From: Acinetobacter tianfuensis
GTDB taxonomy: Bacteria; Pseudomonadota; Gammaproteobacteria; Pseudomonadales; Moraxellaceae
Direction of reading: 5' to 3'
DNA: 64,000 bases
NCBI RefSeq assembly: GCF_003611465.1
Contig: NZ_RAXV01000012.1
Location: forward strand, 1-64,000
Position 1 is the first letter of the stretch. The number at the start of each line of letters is the position of its first letter. A program made the position numbers and the translations under genes. Below are positions 36,558 to 45,528 of the stretch, piece after piece. The notes below the pieces were generated by a model that was not told the DNA's origin, did no database searches, and worked only from the letters and a program-made list of their open reading frames with translations.

Positions 36558-37835
36558 TTACAAACGTAGATCAGATTCGGCTTGAGATAACACGTATTTC
36601 AAGTCATACAGTACATGATCAGCTTTACCTAACGCACGGATCGCCTCTACGCCCATGTCTTTAAACTGGTGATGGGCAACAGCCAAAATTACAGCATCAT
36701 ACTTGCCATTTTCCAGCGCCTGCACAGGGCTAATACCGTACTCATGTTCCGCCTCAGCTCCATCCACCCAAGGGTCATAAACATCTGCATCAATATGATA
36801 TTCTTGCAGTTCTTTCACAATATCAATGATGCGGGTATTACGAATATCTGGGCAATTTTCTTTAAAGCTTAAACCTAAAATTAAGACTTTGGCATCTTCT
36901 ACTTGAATACGTTTTTTCAGCATGGCTTTCACCAGCTGAGTCACCACATAAGCGCCCATCCCATCATTCAGGCGGCGGCCCGCTAAAATAATTTCTGGAT
37001 TGTAGCCAATCGCTTGCGCTTTATGGGTTAAATAGTACGGGTCAACGCCAATACAGTGACCGCCAACCAAACCCGGACGGAACGGTAAGAAGTTCCACTT
37101 AGTACCTGCCGCTTGTAATACCGCTTCGGTATCAATGCCCATTTTATTAAAAATTAAAGCCAATTCATTAATTAAAGCAATATTCACATCGCGCTGCGTG
37201 TTTTCAATCACTTTCGCTGCTTCTGCAACCTTAATGCTGGCTGCTTTATGCGTGCCCGCTTCAATAATCAGGTTATAAACTTGATCGACATAATCAGCGA
37301 CTTCAGGCGTTGAACCAGAGGTAATTTTTAAAATATTGGTGACGCGGTGCAGTTTATCACCCGGATTAATTCGTTCAGGGCTATAGCCTGCATAAAAATC
37401 CTGATTGAATATTAAGCCTGAATTTTTCTCTAAAACAGGAATACACACTTCTTCCGTTGCACCCGGATAAACCGTCGATTCGTACACCACGATATCGCCC
37501 TTTTTCAGCACTTTTGCAATGCTTTCTGAGGCTTTTACCAGCGGAGTTAAGTCAGGCTGCTTAAATTCATCAATTGGCGTTGGAACGGTAACAATAAAGA
37601 AATTGCAGTCTTGCAGCTGCTGTAAATCTGTGGTGTAGCTTAAATGTGCTGCTTGTTTTAATTCTTCAGGTGAAACTTCTAAAGTATGGTCCTGCCCGCT
37701 TTGCAGTTCATCAATACGCTTTTGGTGAATATCAAATCCAACCACTGGAACTTTTTTTCCAAACTCAACAGCCAGCGGCAAACCCACATAGCCAAGGCCA
37801 ATTATTGCTATTTTCAGTTCAGAGCGTTGTAACAT
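36558..37835 (-). CDS. gna: UDP-HexNAc 6-dehydrogenase (TviB/WbpO type)
   Basis: 425 residues; oxidises UDP-GlcNAc or UDP-GalNAc to the uronic acid. [19 protein letters not shown] is a canonical Rossmann motif; [41 protein letters not shown] and the catalytic Cys in [17 protein letters not shown] are present. First gene of the minus-strand K operon opposite wza, the usual place of gna in Acinetobacter K loci. Which of UDP-GlcNAcA or UDP-GalNAcA is first formed is not decidable here. Confidence 0.93.
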   Translation of the reverse strand: MLQRSELKIAIIGLGYVGLPLAVEFGKKVPVVGFDIHQKRIDELQSGQDHTLEVSPEELKQAAHLSYTTDLQQLQDCNFFIVTVPTPIDEFKQPDLTPLVKASESIAKVLKKGDIVVYESTVYPGATEEVCIPVLEKNSGLIFNQDFYAGYSPERINPGDKLHRVTNILKITSGSTPEVADYVDQVYNLIIEAGTHKAASIKVAEAAKVIENTQRDVNIALINELALIFNKMGIDTEAVLQAAGTKWNFLPFRPGLVGGHCIGVDPYYLTHKAQAIGYNPEIILAGRRLNDGMGAYVVTQLVKAMLKKRIQVEDAKVLILGLSFKENCPDIRNTRIIDIVKELQEYHIDADVYDPWVDGAEAEHEYGISPVQALENGKYDAVILAVAHHQFKDMGVEAIRALGKADHVLYDLKYVLSQAESDLRL

Positions 37836-37893
37836 ATAGAAGCCTATGCTATCGATGTTTTAAGGAGCATCGTTACGAAATTAAGAGCTTTAT

Positions 37894-37902
37894 AATATAG
37901 CA
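37894..37902 (-). promoter_or_regulatory. Extended -10 promoter for the gna operon
   Basis: On the minus strand, TGC TATATT (complement of 37894-37902) is an extended -10 element about 60 bases before the gna start. The -35 at 17 bases (AGTTTA) is poor, as is common with extended -10 promoters. Confidence 0.5.
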
Positions 37903-38087
37903 GAATTTGCAGTCTATAAACTGAAAATATATAGGGCCAGCAGAATGATACGCCTGAAAACCCATTGATTTACATTTACAAAAACATATTAAAAATGTGC
38001 ATTAATATTGTTTTATTTTTCAAATAAATCTAATATCAAACTCATTTTAGGCATAATAAAAAGCAAGATCACATAAAACTAAAAATC

Positions 38088-38117
38088 TTACGAAACAATA
38101 AAATCTTATGCTATATT
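38088..38117 (+). promoter_or_regulatory. Promoter for wza-wzb-wzc with extended -10
   Basis: TTACGA at 38088-38093 and TATATT at 38112-38117, spaced 18, with TGC directly before the -10 (TGCTATATT 38109-38117). The same nonamer occurs in the opposite promoter of the locus. A leader of roughly 100 bases would precede wza. Confidence 0.5.
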
Positions 38118-38226
38118 GCCGACGCTGAATGGTATAAGATACTACCGTTTTTAAATAAATATTTTGGGTTCATTAAACCCGCTATTTTGTGTGTGAATTA
38201 TTTTTATAAATAGGATTTGATTTAGA

Positions 38227-39327
38227 GTGAACTTCTACCGTTATACTTTAATTGCAGCGCTCACACTAGGAATGACGGGCTGCGCAATCACGTCTGGCCT
38301 GCAAACCTATGATTTACCAAATGAAGGTACTTATCAAACGGATTTGGGCACTCAAGTCAATGTGGTGCGGTTAACACAGGAAAACTTGCCTGCTGTTCAG
38401 CCAGCTCAATTTAATCAGCAAAGCTTCGCACACTTATTTCATGCACCGCATAAAAATTATAAACTCAGCCCTGGCGATATTCTCTCCATCTATTTATGGG
38501 CTTACCCAGAAATCACACCGCCAACAAATACAATCAGTAATGAAGAAGCGGCTAAATCCAATGGCTATCAAATTGATCAGCAAGGCTATATTCAATTTCC
38601 TGTGATTGGCCGTTACAAAGCTTCTGGGAAATCACTCAATCAAGTGAACCAAGAATTGCGCAGTCAATTGGCACGCTATTTAAAAACCCCTGATGTTGTT
38701 GCCCGTGTACTTTCCTACCAAGGCCAGCGCTTTTCAGTTCAGGGCAATGTAATGAAAGGCGGGCAGTTTTCTCTCAATGATCAGCCTGTCAGCATCTACA
38801 CTGCTCTTGGCCTTGCTGGAGGCGTAAATACTCAATTCGGCGACAATACCTCGATTACATTGGTGCGTCAGGGACAAACTTATAACCTGAACAGCATTGA
38901 ACTGGAAAAAGCAGGTTATTCACTGCACAACTTGCTGATTCAGCCGAATGACACGCTCTATGTCAATTCACGTGAAAATCAAAAAGTTTATGTATTGGGC
39001 GAATCTGGCCAAAATAAACCTGTTTCTATGCGGGATCAGGGCATGACGCTCAGCGATGTGCTTGGTGAAAGCTTAGGCTTGAATCCGCTTTCTGCCAGCC
39101 GCGGTAAAATTTATGTGGTGCGCAGCAGTAAAGACCATCCCATCACGGAAATTTATCATTTAAACTTAGCCAGCATCGGCGATTTTGGCTTAGCCAATCA
39201 ATTTAAAATGCGCAGCAATGATATTGTCTACATTGATGCTTCTGGCCTAGCGCGCTGGCAACGTGTCGTGAACCAAGTAATTCCGTTTTCTAATGCTTTA
39301 TACAATTTAGATCGTTTAGGACAATAA
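38227..39327 (+). CDS. wza: Capsule outer-membrane export lipoprotein Wza
   Basis: Forms the outer-membrane channel for capsule. 366 residues: a lipoprotein signal peptide ending in GMTGC (lipobox, Cys about 19), the polysaccharide-export domain (YKLSPGDILSIYLWAYPEIT, GYIQFPVIGRYKASGKSLNQ), two SLBB-type domains (RFSVQGNVMKGGQFSLND, QKVYVLGESGQNKPVSM) and a C-terminal region with a RWQRVVNQVIPF helix. The start is GTG 38227, chosen because it gives the intact signal peptide. Its stop overlaps the wzb ATG (TAATG). Confidence 0.93.
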   Translation: MNFYRYTLIAALTLGMTGCAITSGLQTYDLPNEGTYQTDLGTQVNVVRLTQENLPAVQPAQFNQQSFAHLFHAPHKNYKLSPGDILSIYLWAYPEITPPTNTISNEEAAKSNGYQIDQQGYIQFPVIGRYKASGKSLNQVNQELRSQLARYLKTPDVVARVLSYQGQRFSVQGNVMKGGQFSLNDQPVSIYTALGLAGGVNTQFGDNTSITLVRQGQTYNLNSIELEKAGYSLHNLLIQPNDTLYVNSRENQKVYVLGESGQNKPVSMRDQGMTLSDVLGESLGLNPLSASRGKIYVVRSSKDHPITEIYHLNLASIGDFGLANQFKMRSNDIVYIDASGLARWQRVVNQVIPFSNALYNLDRLGQ

Positions 39328-39755
39328 TGCAGATTCAGCACATATTAGTCGTCTGTGTCGGCAACATTTGCCGCAGCCCGATGGCAGAATATTTTCTAAA
39401 AAATGCTTTACCAGCATTAAATATCAGCTCTGCCGGTATTTCCGGTTTGGTTGGCCATCCTGCAGATGATAAAGCTAAATATGCCATGCAGCAGCTCGGC
39501 ATCAGCATGGATAATCATGTCGCACGCAAACTGAATGCCGATATGATTAAACATGCGGATTTAATTTTAGTGATGAGCCAAAATCAGCAAAAGCATCTTG
39601 AGCAGACATGGCCTTTTGCCAAAGGCAAAACTTTCCGCTTAGGACATTGGCAAGGTAAAAATGTCGCCGACCCCTATCAGAAAGACCAAAATACCTTTGA
39701 TGAATCTTGTGCACTCATTCAGCAATGTGTCACTGATTGGAAACAACATCTTTAA
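39327..39755 (+). CDS. wzb: Low-molecular-weight protein-tyrosine phosphatase Wzb
   Basis: Cytoplasmic phosphatase that dephosphorylates Wzc and so controls capsule polymerisation. 142 residues with the N-terminal P-loop VCVGNICRSPMAEYFL (C-x5-R) and the general-acid region VADPYQKDQNTFDES. Standard length. Located between wza and wzc, overlapping wza by one base. Confidence 0.96.
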   Translation: MQIQHILVVCVGNICRSPMAEYFLKNALPALNISSAGISGLVGHPADDKAKYAMQQLGISMDNHVARKLNADMIKHADLILVMSQNQQKHLEQTWPFAKGKTFRLGHWQGKNVADPYQKDQNTFDESCALIQQCVTDWKQHL

Positions 39756-39763
39756 TTTTTTGA

Positions 39764-41962
39764 ATGACGATTATGAGCCAACAAAACACCAACACTGAAG
39801 ATACCATTGACTTAAAAGAATTATTTTTTTCCCTAATTGCTCAATGGAAACTGATTGCGCTCTGCGTCATTTTAAGTTTAGTTTGCGCGCTGCTGTATTT
39901 GCGCACAACACCAGATACCTATGCGGTAGATGCCCTGGTGCAAGTTGAAGAAAGCAAGGGTGCATCGGCAGCGCTGCTCGGTGATTTGTCTTCAATGATT
40001 GATCAAAAGCAGCCTGCGCAAGCTGAAATTGAAATTCTCAAATCACGCTTAGTTTTAGGCTCAGTCATTCAAAACCTGAATTTGAATGTAAAAATTTCCG
40101 GTATGCAAGACTCCTTTACTGACCGTTTATTTGCACCGCATAATTATCAAACTGAATATTTAAAAAATGCCATCATTTTTAAAGATGATGAAAAATCTTT
40201 TGATCTGCGCCAATTTGAAGTGCCTGCCGCATATCTGGATAAAAATTTGCTGTTAAGCTTCAGCGGTTCAAAATTTACACTGACAGACAGCAAAACTGAG
40301 CTGCCTATTTTCAGCGGCGCCTTAAATCAAAATACTCAGCACAGCAGCCCTGAAGGACTGTGGAAAGTTGCGATTTACAGCAAAGACGATTTTAAAGACA
40401 GCTATATTGTTCAAAAACAGTCTATGCCTGCTGCGGTATCCAGCATTTTGGAAAATTACTCCGTTGCTGAAAAAGGTAAAATGACTGGTGTGCTCGGACT
40501 GAACTATCAAGGTCAAGATAAAGAGCACATCACCAAGGTGCTGAACTCCATTTTGGTGGCCTACAGCCAGCAAAATATTGAACGCCGCTCTGCTGAAAGT
40601 GCGCAAACCTTAAAATTCCTAGATGAACAGCTGCCAGATCTTAAAAAACAGTTAGATGTGGCAGAGCGTGAATTCAACAAATTCCGTCAGCAGTACAATA
40701 CAGTCGATGTCACCAAAGAGTCTGAGCTTTACCTCACTCAAAGTGTGACATTAGAAACGCAAAAAGCGGAACTGGAACAGAAAGTAGCTGAAGCTGGCGC
40801 CAAATATACTGGTGAACACCCAGTCATGCAGCAAATGAATGCTCAGCTGTCTGCACTGAATAGTAAAATTAGCGAGCTGGAAAACACATTAAAACAGCTT
40901 CCAGATTTACAGCGCCGCTATTTGCAGCTTTTCCGCGAAGTAGAAGTAAAAACACAGCTTTATACTGCCCTGCTGAATTCATACCAGCAGCTGCGGATTG
41001 CCAAAGCTGGTGAAATTGGCAACGTGCGTATTGTCGATACTGCAGTCGCGCCAATTGAACCGATTGCGCCGAAAAAACTGCAAATTCTGATTCTTTCAAT
41101 TTTCTTGGGCGGCTTCCTCGGTACATTGCTTGCATTACTGCGCAATATGATGCGTTCAGGCATCAAAGACTCTTCACAAATTGAAAATGAGCTGGACCTG
41201 CCGGTTTATGCAACTGTACCGCGTTCACCTGTACAGGAAAGCCGCATTAAACTGCTGAAAAAGAAGAAATCTATTCCCGTACTTGCCATTAAAAACAATG
41301 ATGATATCGCAATTGAAAGCCTGCGCAGCATGCGCACCGCAATTCATTTTGCAATGAGCGCAGCCAAAAACAACCTGATTATGATTTCTGGCCCAGCGCC
41401 TGAAGTCGGCAAGTCATTTATTTCGACGAACTTGGCTGCGATCTTGGCGCAAAGCAATAAACGCGTATTGATTATTGATGCCGATATGCGCCGCGGCTAT
41501 TTGCATAAGTATTTCAATTCAGATAATAGCGCCGGTTTGGCAGAATACCTAAACGATCAGCAAAGCCTAGAAGCTGTCATCAGCACAACCGAAATCGAAG
41601 GCCTAAGCGTGATCAGCCGCGGTAAGAGCCCGTCAAATCCATCAGAGCTGCTGAGTTCTGCAAAATTTGCAGCCATGCTTGAACAGCTTTCACCTATGTA
41701 TGATCACGTCATTATTGATACACCGCCAGTATTGGCTGTGACTGACGGTATTATTATTTCTCAATTTACTGGTGTAAATTTAGTCATTGCCCGTTTTGCT
41801 AAAACGCAAATGAAAGAACTTGAGCTGACTCTTAACCGCTTTGAACAAGTTGGCGTTAAAGTCAACGGCATCATTCTGAATGATATTCAGCGCGGTACTG
41901 GCGGCTACAGTTATGGCTATAACTACTCTTATGGCTATAAAGCTTCTGCGGACAATGACTAA
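39764..41962 (+). CDS. wzc: Polysaccharide copolymerase / tyrosine autokinase Wzc
   Basis: Inner-membrane kinase controlling capsule chain length. 732 residues: N-terminal Wzz domain with a membrane segment near 32-50 and another near 440-460 (ILILSIFLGGFLGTLLALLR), coiled-coil periplasmic region (QTLKFLDEQLPDLKKQLDVA), and a C-terminal BY-kinase domain with Walker A ISGPAPEVGKSFIS, Walker A' VLIIDADMRRG and Walker B HVIIDTPP. The tail has a tyrosine cluster (GGYSYGYNYSYGYK) that is autophosphorylated and removed by Wzb. Start ATG 39764 or the third-codon-downstream ATG 39773. Confidence 0.96.
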   Translation: MTIMSQQNTNTEDTIDLKELFFSLIAQWKLIALCVILSLVCALLYLRTTPDTYAVDALVQVEESKGASAALLGDLSSMIDQKQPAQAEIEILKSRLVLGSVIQNLNLNVKISGMQDSFTDRLFAPHNYQTEYLKNAIIFKDDEKSFDLRQFEVPAAYLDKNLLLSFSGSKFTLTDSKTELPIFSGALNQNTQHSSPEGLWKVAIYSKDDFKDSYIVQKQSMPAAVSSILENYSVAEKGKMTGVLGLNYQGQDKEHITKVLNSILVAYSQQNIERRSAESAQTLKFLDEQLPDLKKQLDVAEREFNKFRQQYNTVDVTKESELYLTQSVTLETQKAELEQKVAEAGAKYTGEHPVMQQMNAQLSALNSKISELENTLKQLPDLQRRYLQLFREVEVKTQLYTALLNSYQQLRIAKAGEIGNVRIVDTAVAPIEPIAPKKLQILILSIFLGGFLGTLLALLRNMMRSGIKDSSQIENELDLPVYATVPRSPVQESRIKLLKKKKSIPVLAIKNNDDIAIESLRSMRTAIHFAMSAAKNNLIMISGPAPEVGKSFISTNLAAILAQSNKRVLIIDADMRRGYLHKYFNSDNSAGLAEYLNDQQSLEAVISTTEIEGLSVISRGKSPSNPSELLSSAKFAAMLEQLSPMYDHVIIDTPPVLAVTDGIIISQFTGVNLVIARFAKTQMKELELTLNRFEQVGVKVNGIILNDIQRGTGGYSYGYNYSYGYKASADND

Positions 41963-41983
41963 CGAATAACTGCAGTACCCAGA

Positions 41984-42017
41984 AAAAAAGTCAATGCTCT
42001 GCATTGGCTTTTTTATT
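41984..42017 (+). terminator. Terminator after wzc
   Basis: AAAAAAGTCAATGC (41984-41997) pairs with GCATTGGCTTTTTT (42001-42014) over 14 bp with one G-U pair and a TCT loop. It ends the wza-wzb-wzc operon. Confidence 0.85.
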
Positions 42018-42123
42018 CTGCCTATCAGGCTGCTGCCCATCTGCAAAATGTTTGAATATTTAATTTGTATAATAAATGTTTTATACATTCAGTCTGTTAT
42101 AGAATGTTCAGCATGAGATGACT

Positions 42124-42183
42124 ATGATGAACGATCCAGTACAGGCAGCAATTACTGCACTATTGACTGGAAAAGTTTGCTAA
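42124..42183 (+). CDS. Possible small ORF before the FKBP genes
   Basis: A 19-codon frame starting ATGATGAACGATCC and ending TAA at 42181-42183 (protein begins [14 protein letters not shown]). It has GAGATGACT upstream as a weak RBS and lies 43 bases before the FKBP gene. It could be a leader peptide or chance. The protein matches nothing I recognise. Conservation in related genomes would decide. Confidence 0.2.
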   Translation: MMNDPVQAAITALLTGKVC

Positions 42184-42226
42184 TATTTCAGCAACTTTTA
42201 GATTTAAAAATAATTTGGGAAATTTT

Positions 42227-42940
42227 ATGAGTAAGGCTCTACCCGTTGCTGTCGCTGTTGTTCTTGGCGGTGCTGCACTTGTTCCATTATATTTTGCTGC
42301 GCAAAAACCGGCTGTACAGGCTGCAACATCCGCAACACCTGCAGCCAATGCTTCTGCTGTGTCTAAAATCAGCTACGCGCTGGGCTATGAAGTTGCACAC
42401 CAAACGCCGCCAGAGCTGGATATTGACAGTTTCGTCACAGGTGTACGCGCAGGACATGCCCGCACACAGCCTGCTTATACTGAAGAAGAACTGCAGCAAG
42501 CTTATGTGCAATTCCAAAAAGATATGCAAAACAAAGAAACTGAACAAGCACAGCAAGTTCAAACCGCAAGCGATTCTTTCTTAACTGAAAATGCAAAAAA
42601 AGCAGGTGTTGTCACAACTGCTTCTGGACTGCAGTACAAAGTTACCAAAGAAGGCACGGGTAAACAGCCGAAGGCTGATTCGGTTGTCACTGTACACTAC
42701 ACAGGCCAGCTGGTTGACGGCAAGGTTTTTGACAGCTCGCTACAGCGCGGCGAACCAATCGAGTTTCCTCTGAATCAAGTGATTCCAGGCTGGACTGAGG
42801 GCTTGCAGCTCATGAAAGAAGGCGGTAAAGCAACACTGTATATCCCGTCTAAATTAGGTTATGGCGAACAAGGTGTTCCAGGCACAATCCCTGCCAACAG
42901 CACTTTAGTGTTCGATGTTGAACTGATTAAAGTGAAATAA
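42227..42940 (+). CDS. FKBP-type peptidyl-prolyl cis-trans isomerase (FkpA/Mip type), membrane-anchored or exported
   Basis: Folds exported proteins at prolyl bonds. 237 residues: N-terminal hydrophobic segment ([22 protein letters not shown]), an alpha-helical dimerisation part with [14 protein letters not shown], and the FKBP domain (about 145-237) with [44 protein letters not shown] and [15 protein letters not shown]. The TTG at 42215 is possible, but ATG 42227 with GGGA upstream is better. First of two tandem FKBP genes beside wzc; one such gene is usual at this boundary of Acinetobacter K loci. Confidence 0.92.
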   Translation: MSKALPVAVAVVLGGAALVPLYFAAQKPAVQAATSATPAANASAVSKISYALGYEVAHQTPPELDIDSFVTGVRAGHARTQPAYTEEELQQAYVQFQKDMQNKETEQAQQVQTASDSFLTENAKKAGVVTTASGLQYKVTKEGTGKQPKADSVVTVHYTGQLVDGKVFDSSLQRGEPIEFPLNQVIPGWTEGLQLMKEGGKATLYIPSKLGYGEQGVPGTIPANSTLVFDVELIKVK

Positions 42941-42954
42941 TACAAAATGATTCA

Positions 42955-42982
42955 AAGGAGAGCTTTTGCTCTCCTTCATTTA
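42955..42982 (+). terminator. Hairpin between the two FKBP genes
   Basis: AAGGAGAGC (42955-42963) / GCTCTCCTT (42968-42976) form a 9-bp perfect stem with loop TTTT. The following bases are CATTTATTT, not a pure T-run, so it may terminate only partly or protect mRNA. Confidence 0.55.
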
Positions 42983-42996
42983 TTTAGGGTTCTAAA

Positions 42997-43692
42997 ATGA
43001 TGAAAATGAAAATTGGATTATTGTGCTTAGCGCTATGCAGCGGCACAGCATTTGCTAAAGACATCAATAATAAAAGCAGTGTCAAAGAGCAAGTCGGCTA
43101 CAGCTTTGGCTATTTTATGGGACGCAGCAATGCTGAATCGATTAAAGATTTAGATATTGATGCATTTGTGCAGGGTTTAAAAGCAGCATCTCAAGGCCAA
43201 GCTTCTGCATTAACCGATGAAGAAATGGCTAAAGTGCTGACTCAATATAAACGTCAAGCAGAAGCAAAACAGCTGATTGAACTGAAAGAAAAAGCGGACA
43301 AAAATGCTCAGATCGGGACAGCTTTTTTAGCTGAAAATGCAAAAAAAGAAGGCATTAAAGTTACGAAATCAGGTCTGCAGTACCATGTATTAAAAGAAGG
43401 ATCCGGCAAGAGTCCAAAAGCCAATTCAAACGTCACGGTACATTATGAAGGCCGTTTAATTGACGGTACGGTATTTGACAGTTCAATTGCCCGCAACCAG
43501 CCCGCAACATTCCAAACAGCCCAAGTGATTCAAGGCTGGACTGAAGGCCTGCAATTAATGAAAGAAGGCGCAAAATACCGCTTCTTCATTCCAGCCAATC
43601 TTGGCTATGGCCAAATTGGCTCTGGCGATGTGATTGAGCCAAACAGTACATTGATTTTTGATGTTGAACTGCTCAGCGTCAATCCTAAATAA
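42997..43692 (+). CDS. fkpA: FKBP-type peptidyl-prolyl cis-trans isomerase FkpA, periplasmic
   Basis: 231 residues. A signal peptide (LLCLALCSGTAFA, cleavage before KD about residue 21), a helical N-terminal domain (VGYSFGYFMGRSNAESI), and an FKBP domain with [48 protein letters not shown] and EPNSTLIFDVELL. The ATG at 42997 begins MMKMK; a Met two codons later is also possible. Similar in length and layout to the upstream paralogue. The K-locus boundary gene fkpA. Confidence 0.93.
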   Translation: MMKMKIGLLCLALCSGTAFAKDINNKSSVKEQVGYSFGYFMGRSNAESIKDLDIDAFVQGLKAASQGQASALTDEEMAKVLTQYKRQAEAKQLIELKEKADKNAQIGTAFLAENAKKEGIKVTKSGLQYHVLKEGSGKSPKANSNVTVHYEGRLIDGTVFDSSIARNQPATFQTAQVIQGWTEGLQLMKEGAKYRFFIPANLGYGQIGSGDVIEPNSTLIFDVELLSVNPK

Positions 43693-43883
43693 TTCATTAC
43701 AATTTCAGCAGTGCGCTTTGACTGAAGCGTACTGTCTCCAGCTCTCTGATATTGCACATTTCCCAGTATCTCAATCTAAATTCACCGCATAACAATACAT
43801 TGCACTTTACGCATTTATCATAAATAAATCATATTTTTATGCTTTAATCTTTTAAAACCGAAATGAAACAAGGACTGAACTTC

Positions 43884-44624
43884 ATGGCCCTCAAAATCAA
43901 AACACGTGAAATTGAATATAGCGCGGCAGACGGCGTTCAGCTGATTGGCTATTTAGCTGCACCTGAAACAGAGCAGCCTGTCGCAGGAATATTGGTTGCG
44001 CCTGAATGGTGGGGACGCAATGAATATTCAGAACAGCGCGCACGTGAATTGGCCGAACATGGTTATGCAGCTTTAGCCATTGATATGTACGGCGATAAAA
44101 AATCAACTATTGAGGCCAGCCAAGCATCTGAGTGGATGATGCAGACCTTTGCAGCGCCAAACACCATTGTTGACCGCGCCGCGGCTGCCTTAGCAGCGCT
44201 GAATGCGCAGCCGGAAGTCAATCGCGCTTCAGCAGCGGCGATCGGTTTCTGTTACGGCGGCAAAGTAGCTTTAGATTTAGCGCGTTCTGGCGCAGACTTA
44301 AAAGCCGTAGCAACATTCCACGCCAATTTGTCAGCGCAAACGCCTGCACAAGCAGGTCAAGTCAAAGCAGAACTTTTAGTCCTGCACGGTGAAAAAGACA
44401 GTATGGTCACACTGGATGATGTCGCGCAATTTAAAGCAGAAATGTTTGCGGCTGGCGTAGAACATGAAGTCATTGTATTTGAAGATGCCAAACATGGCTT
44501 CAGTAACCCTCAAGCAGATGAACGCGCCAAAGCCAATGGTGTCGATTTAGCCTATAGCGCATCTGCAGAACAGCAAAGTTTAGAAGCAATGTACGAATTA
44601 TTAGACCGTCAGCTAGGCAAGTAA
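43884..44624 (+). CDS. Dienelactone hydrolase family protein
   Basis: Alpha/beta hydrolase of 246 residues. The DLH triad is visible: Cys in GFCYGGKVAL, Asp in LHGEKDSMV and His in DAKHGFSNP; APEWWGRNEY marks the N-terminal oxyanion region. Dienelactone hydrolases act in chlorocatechol breakdown, but solitary homologues have broad esterase roles. No catabolic genes are near. ATG 43863 is open, but AAGGA at 43868-43872 fits the ATG at 43884. Confidence 0.88.
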   Translation: MALKIKTREIEYSAADGVQLIGYLAAPETEQPVAGILVAPEWWGRNEYSEQRARELAEHGYAALAIDMYGDKKSTIEASQASEWMMQTFAAPNTIVDRAAAALAALNAQPEVNRASAAAIGFCYGGKVALDLARSGADLKAVATFHANLSAQTPAQAGQVKAELLVLHGEKDSMVTLDDVAQFKAEMFAAGVEHEVIVFEDAKHGFSNPQADERAKANGVDLAYSASAEQQSLEAMYELLDRQLGK

Positions 44625-44667
44625 GCGCCAAGCAAACAGCCTGAAGTACAAAAAAAAGGAGAAAATA

Positions 44668-45033
44668 ATGAGTGAATTGAACTGCCCATATTGCAGCATT
44701 GATGATTATGACCTAATTGCAAAAAATGAATTCGGCGCGGTGCTGCCTGAACCTAAAAGTTTATCTAAAGGCCACAGCGTGATTGTGCCTTTGCGCCATG
44801 TCAGCTCGTTCTTTGAAATTACAGATAAAGAGCGCAAAAGCCTGATGTCGCTTTTAGAGCAGGCACGCAATGAGCTGAATATCATCCATCAGCCAGCCGG
44901 TTTTCATATCGGCTTTAATGACGGCAAGGCTTTTGGTTCAGCAGCTGAACATTTGCATATCCACATTATTCCTTATTATGAAAACCAAGATTTAGCGCTG
45001 GATCAGCGCTGGGGCAAGGCGGCGCAGCTTTAA
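44668..45033 (+). CDS. HIT-family protein (histidine triad hydrolase/transferase)
   Basis: 121 residues with the His triad HLHIHIIPYY (HxHxHxx) preceded by GFHIGFNDGKAFGSAAE, and the N-terminal CPYCSID. These proteins cleave nucleotide phosphoramidates or dinucleotides. A strong RBS (AAAAAAGGAGAAAATA) precedes the ATG, 43 bases after the dienelactone hydrolase, so likely co-transcribed. Substrate unknown. Confidence 0.9.
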   Translation: MSELNCPYCSIDDYDLIAKNEFGAVLPEPKSLSKGHSVIVPLRHVSSFFEITDKERKSLMSLLEQARNELNIIHQPAGFHIGFNDGKAFGSAAEHLHIHIIPYYENQDLALDQRWGKAAQL

Positions 45034-45528
45034 TACAGCTTCACGGCTAAGAGTACTGCTGTCCCAGAGTTTATTAGGATATGCGGGTACGGCAGGGATG
45101 CCTTACGCTCCCCAGCACAGCAGAAAGTTGTGTATGGGGAACAAAGGCTTTGGGTTACTTTTGGCCTATCAAAAGTAACCGCTTGCCTACACAAATCGTT
45201 GTGGGGTGTATTAAAAAAATAGGCCGATGAAACATTTTGAGCTAAAATTAAGAAATTCTAAAGCAGATGAATTATCAAAGAACCATCAGAATACATTTAC
45301 ACGGGTATGACAGAAGGCGAACAAGCCAGTTAGAGAACTAATATATTGATTTTAAACAATATTTATAGAAAATAATTATATCACTGACCATAGGATTATG
45401 GGGCTGCAGTGCCTGTTTAAACCTTTATTTTTTTAAATACTGTACATAAAAAATTGACACTAAATCTCTGTCTATCAAATTTGAATAGTCTACAATAAAG
45501 CGCGTTTTTCATTGTGCTGAATATATTC
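45034..45528. repeat. 495-base gene-free region with a perfect hairpin, probable dispersed repeat remnant
   Basis: No gene is seen. At 45153-45180, GGTTACTTTTG and CAAAAGTAACC form a perfect 11-bp stem around GCCTAT. Just before it lies GGGTACGGCAGGGATGCC then AACAAAGGCTTTGG. This pattern resembles, from memory, a class of dispersed intergenic elements in gammaproteobacteria with AGGGATG and (T)GGTTACTTTT-type hairpins. The rest, 45200-45500, is AT-rich and gives a TTGACA at 45454-45459 without a good -10. Copy number elsewhere cannot be checked here. Confidence 0.5.

Larger units (their letters stand above)
37836..38226. promoter_or_regulatory. Divergent K-locus promoter region
   Basis: 391 bases, very AT-rich, between the gna and wza starts. 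No gene was seen. It holds candidate promoters for both directions (given separately). Small repeats include GGGTT...AACCC at 38166-38180. A full JUMPStart/ops element was not found. Confidence 0.75.

Noticed and set aside
38130..38149. ops/JUMPStart-like CGGTAGTAT on the minus strand
   Set aside because: Only part of the ops consensus matches, and it lies upstream of the likely gna promoter, so it would not be in that transcript.
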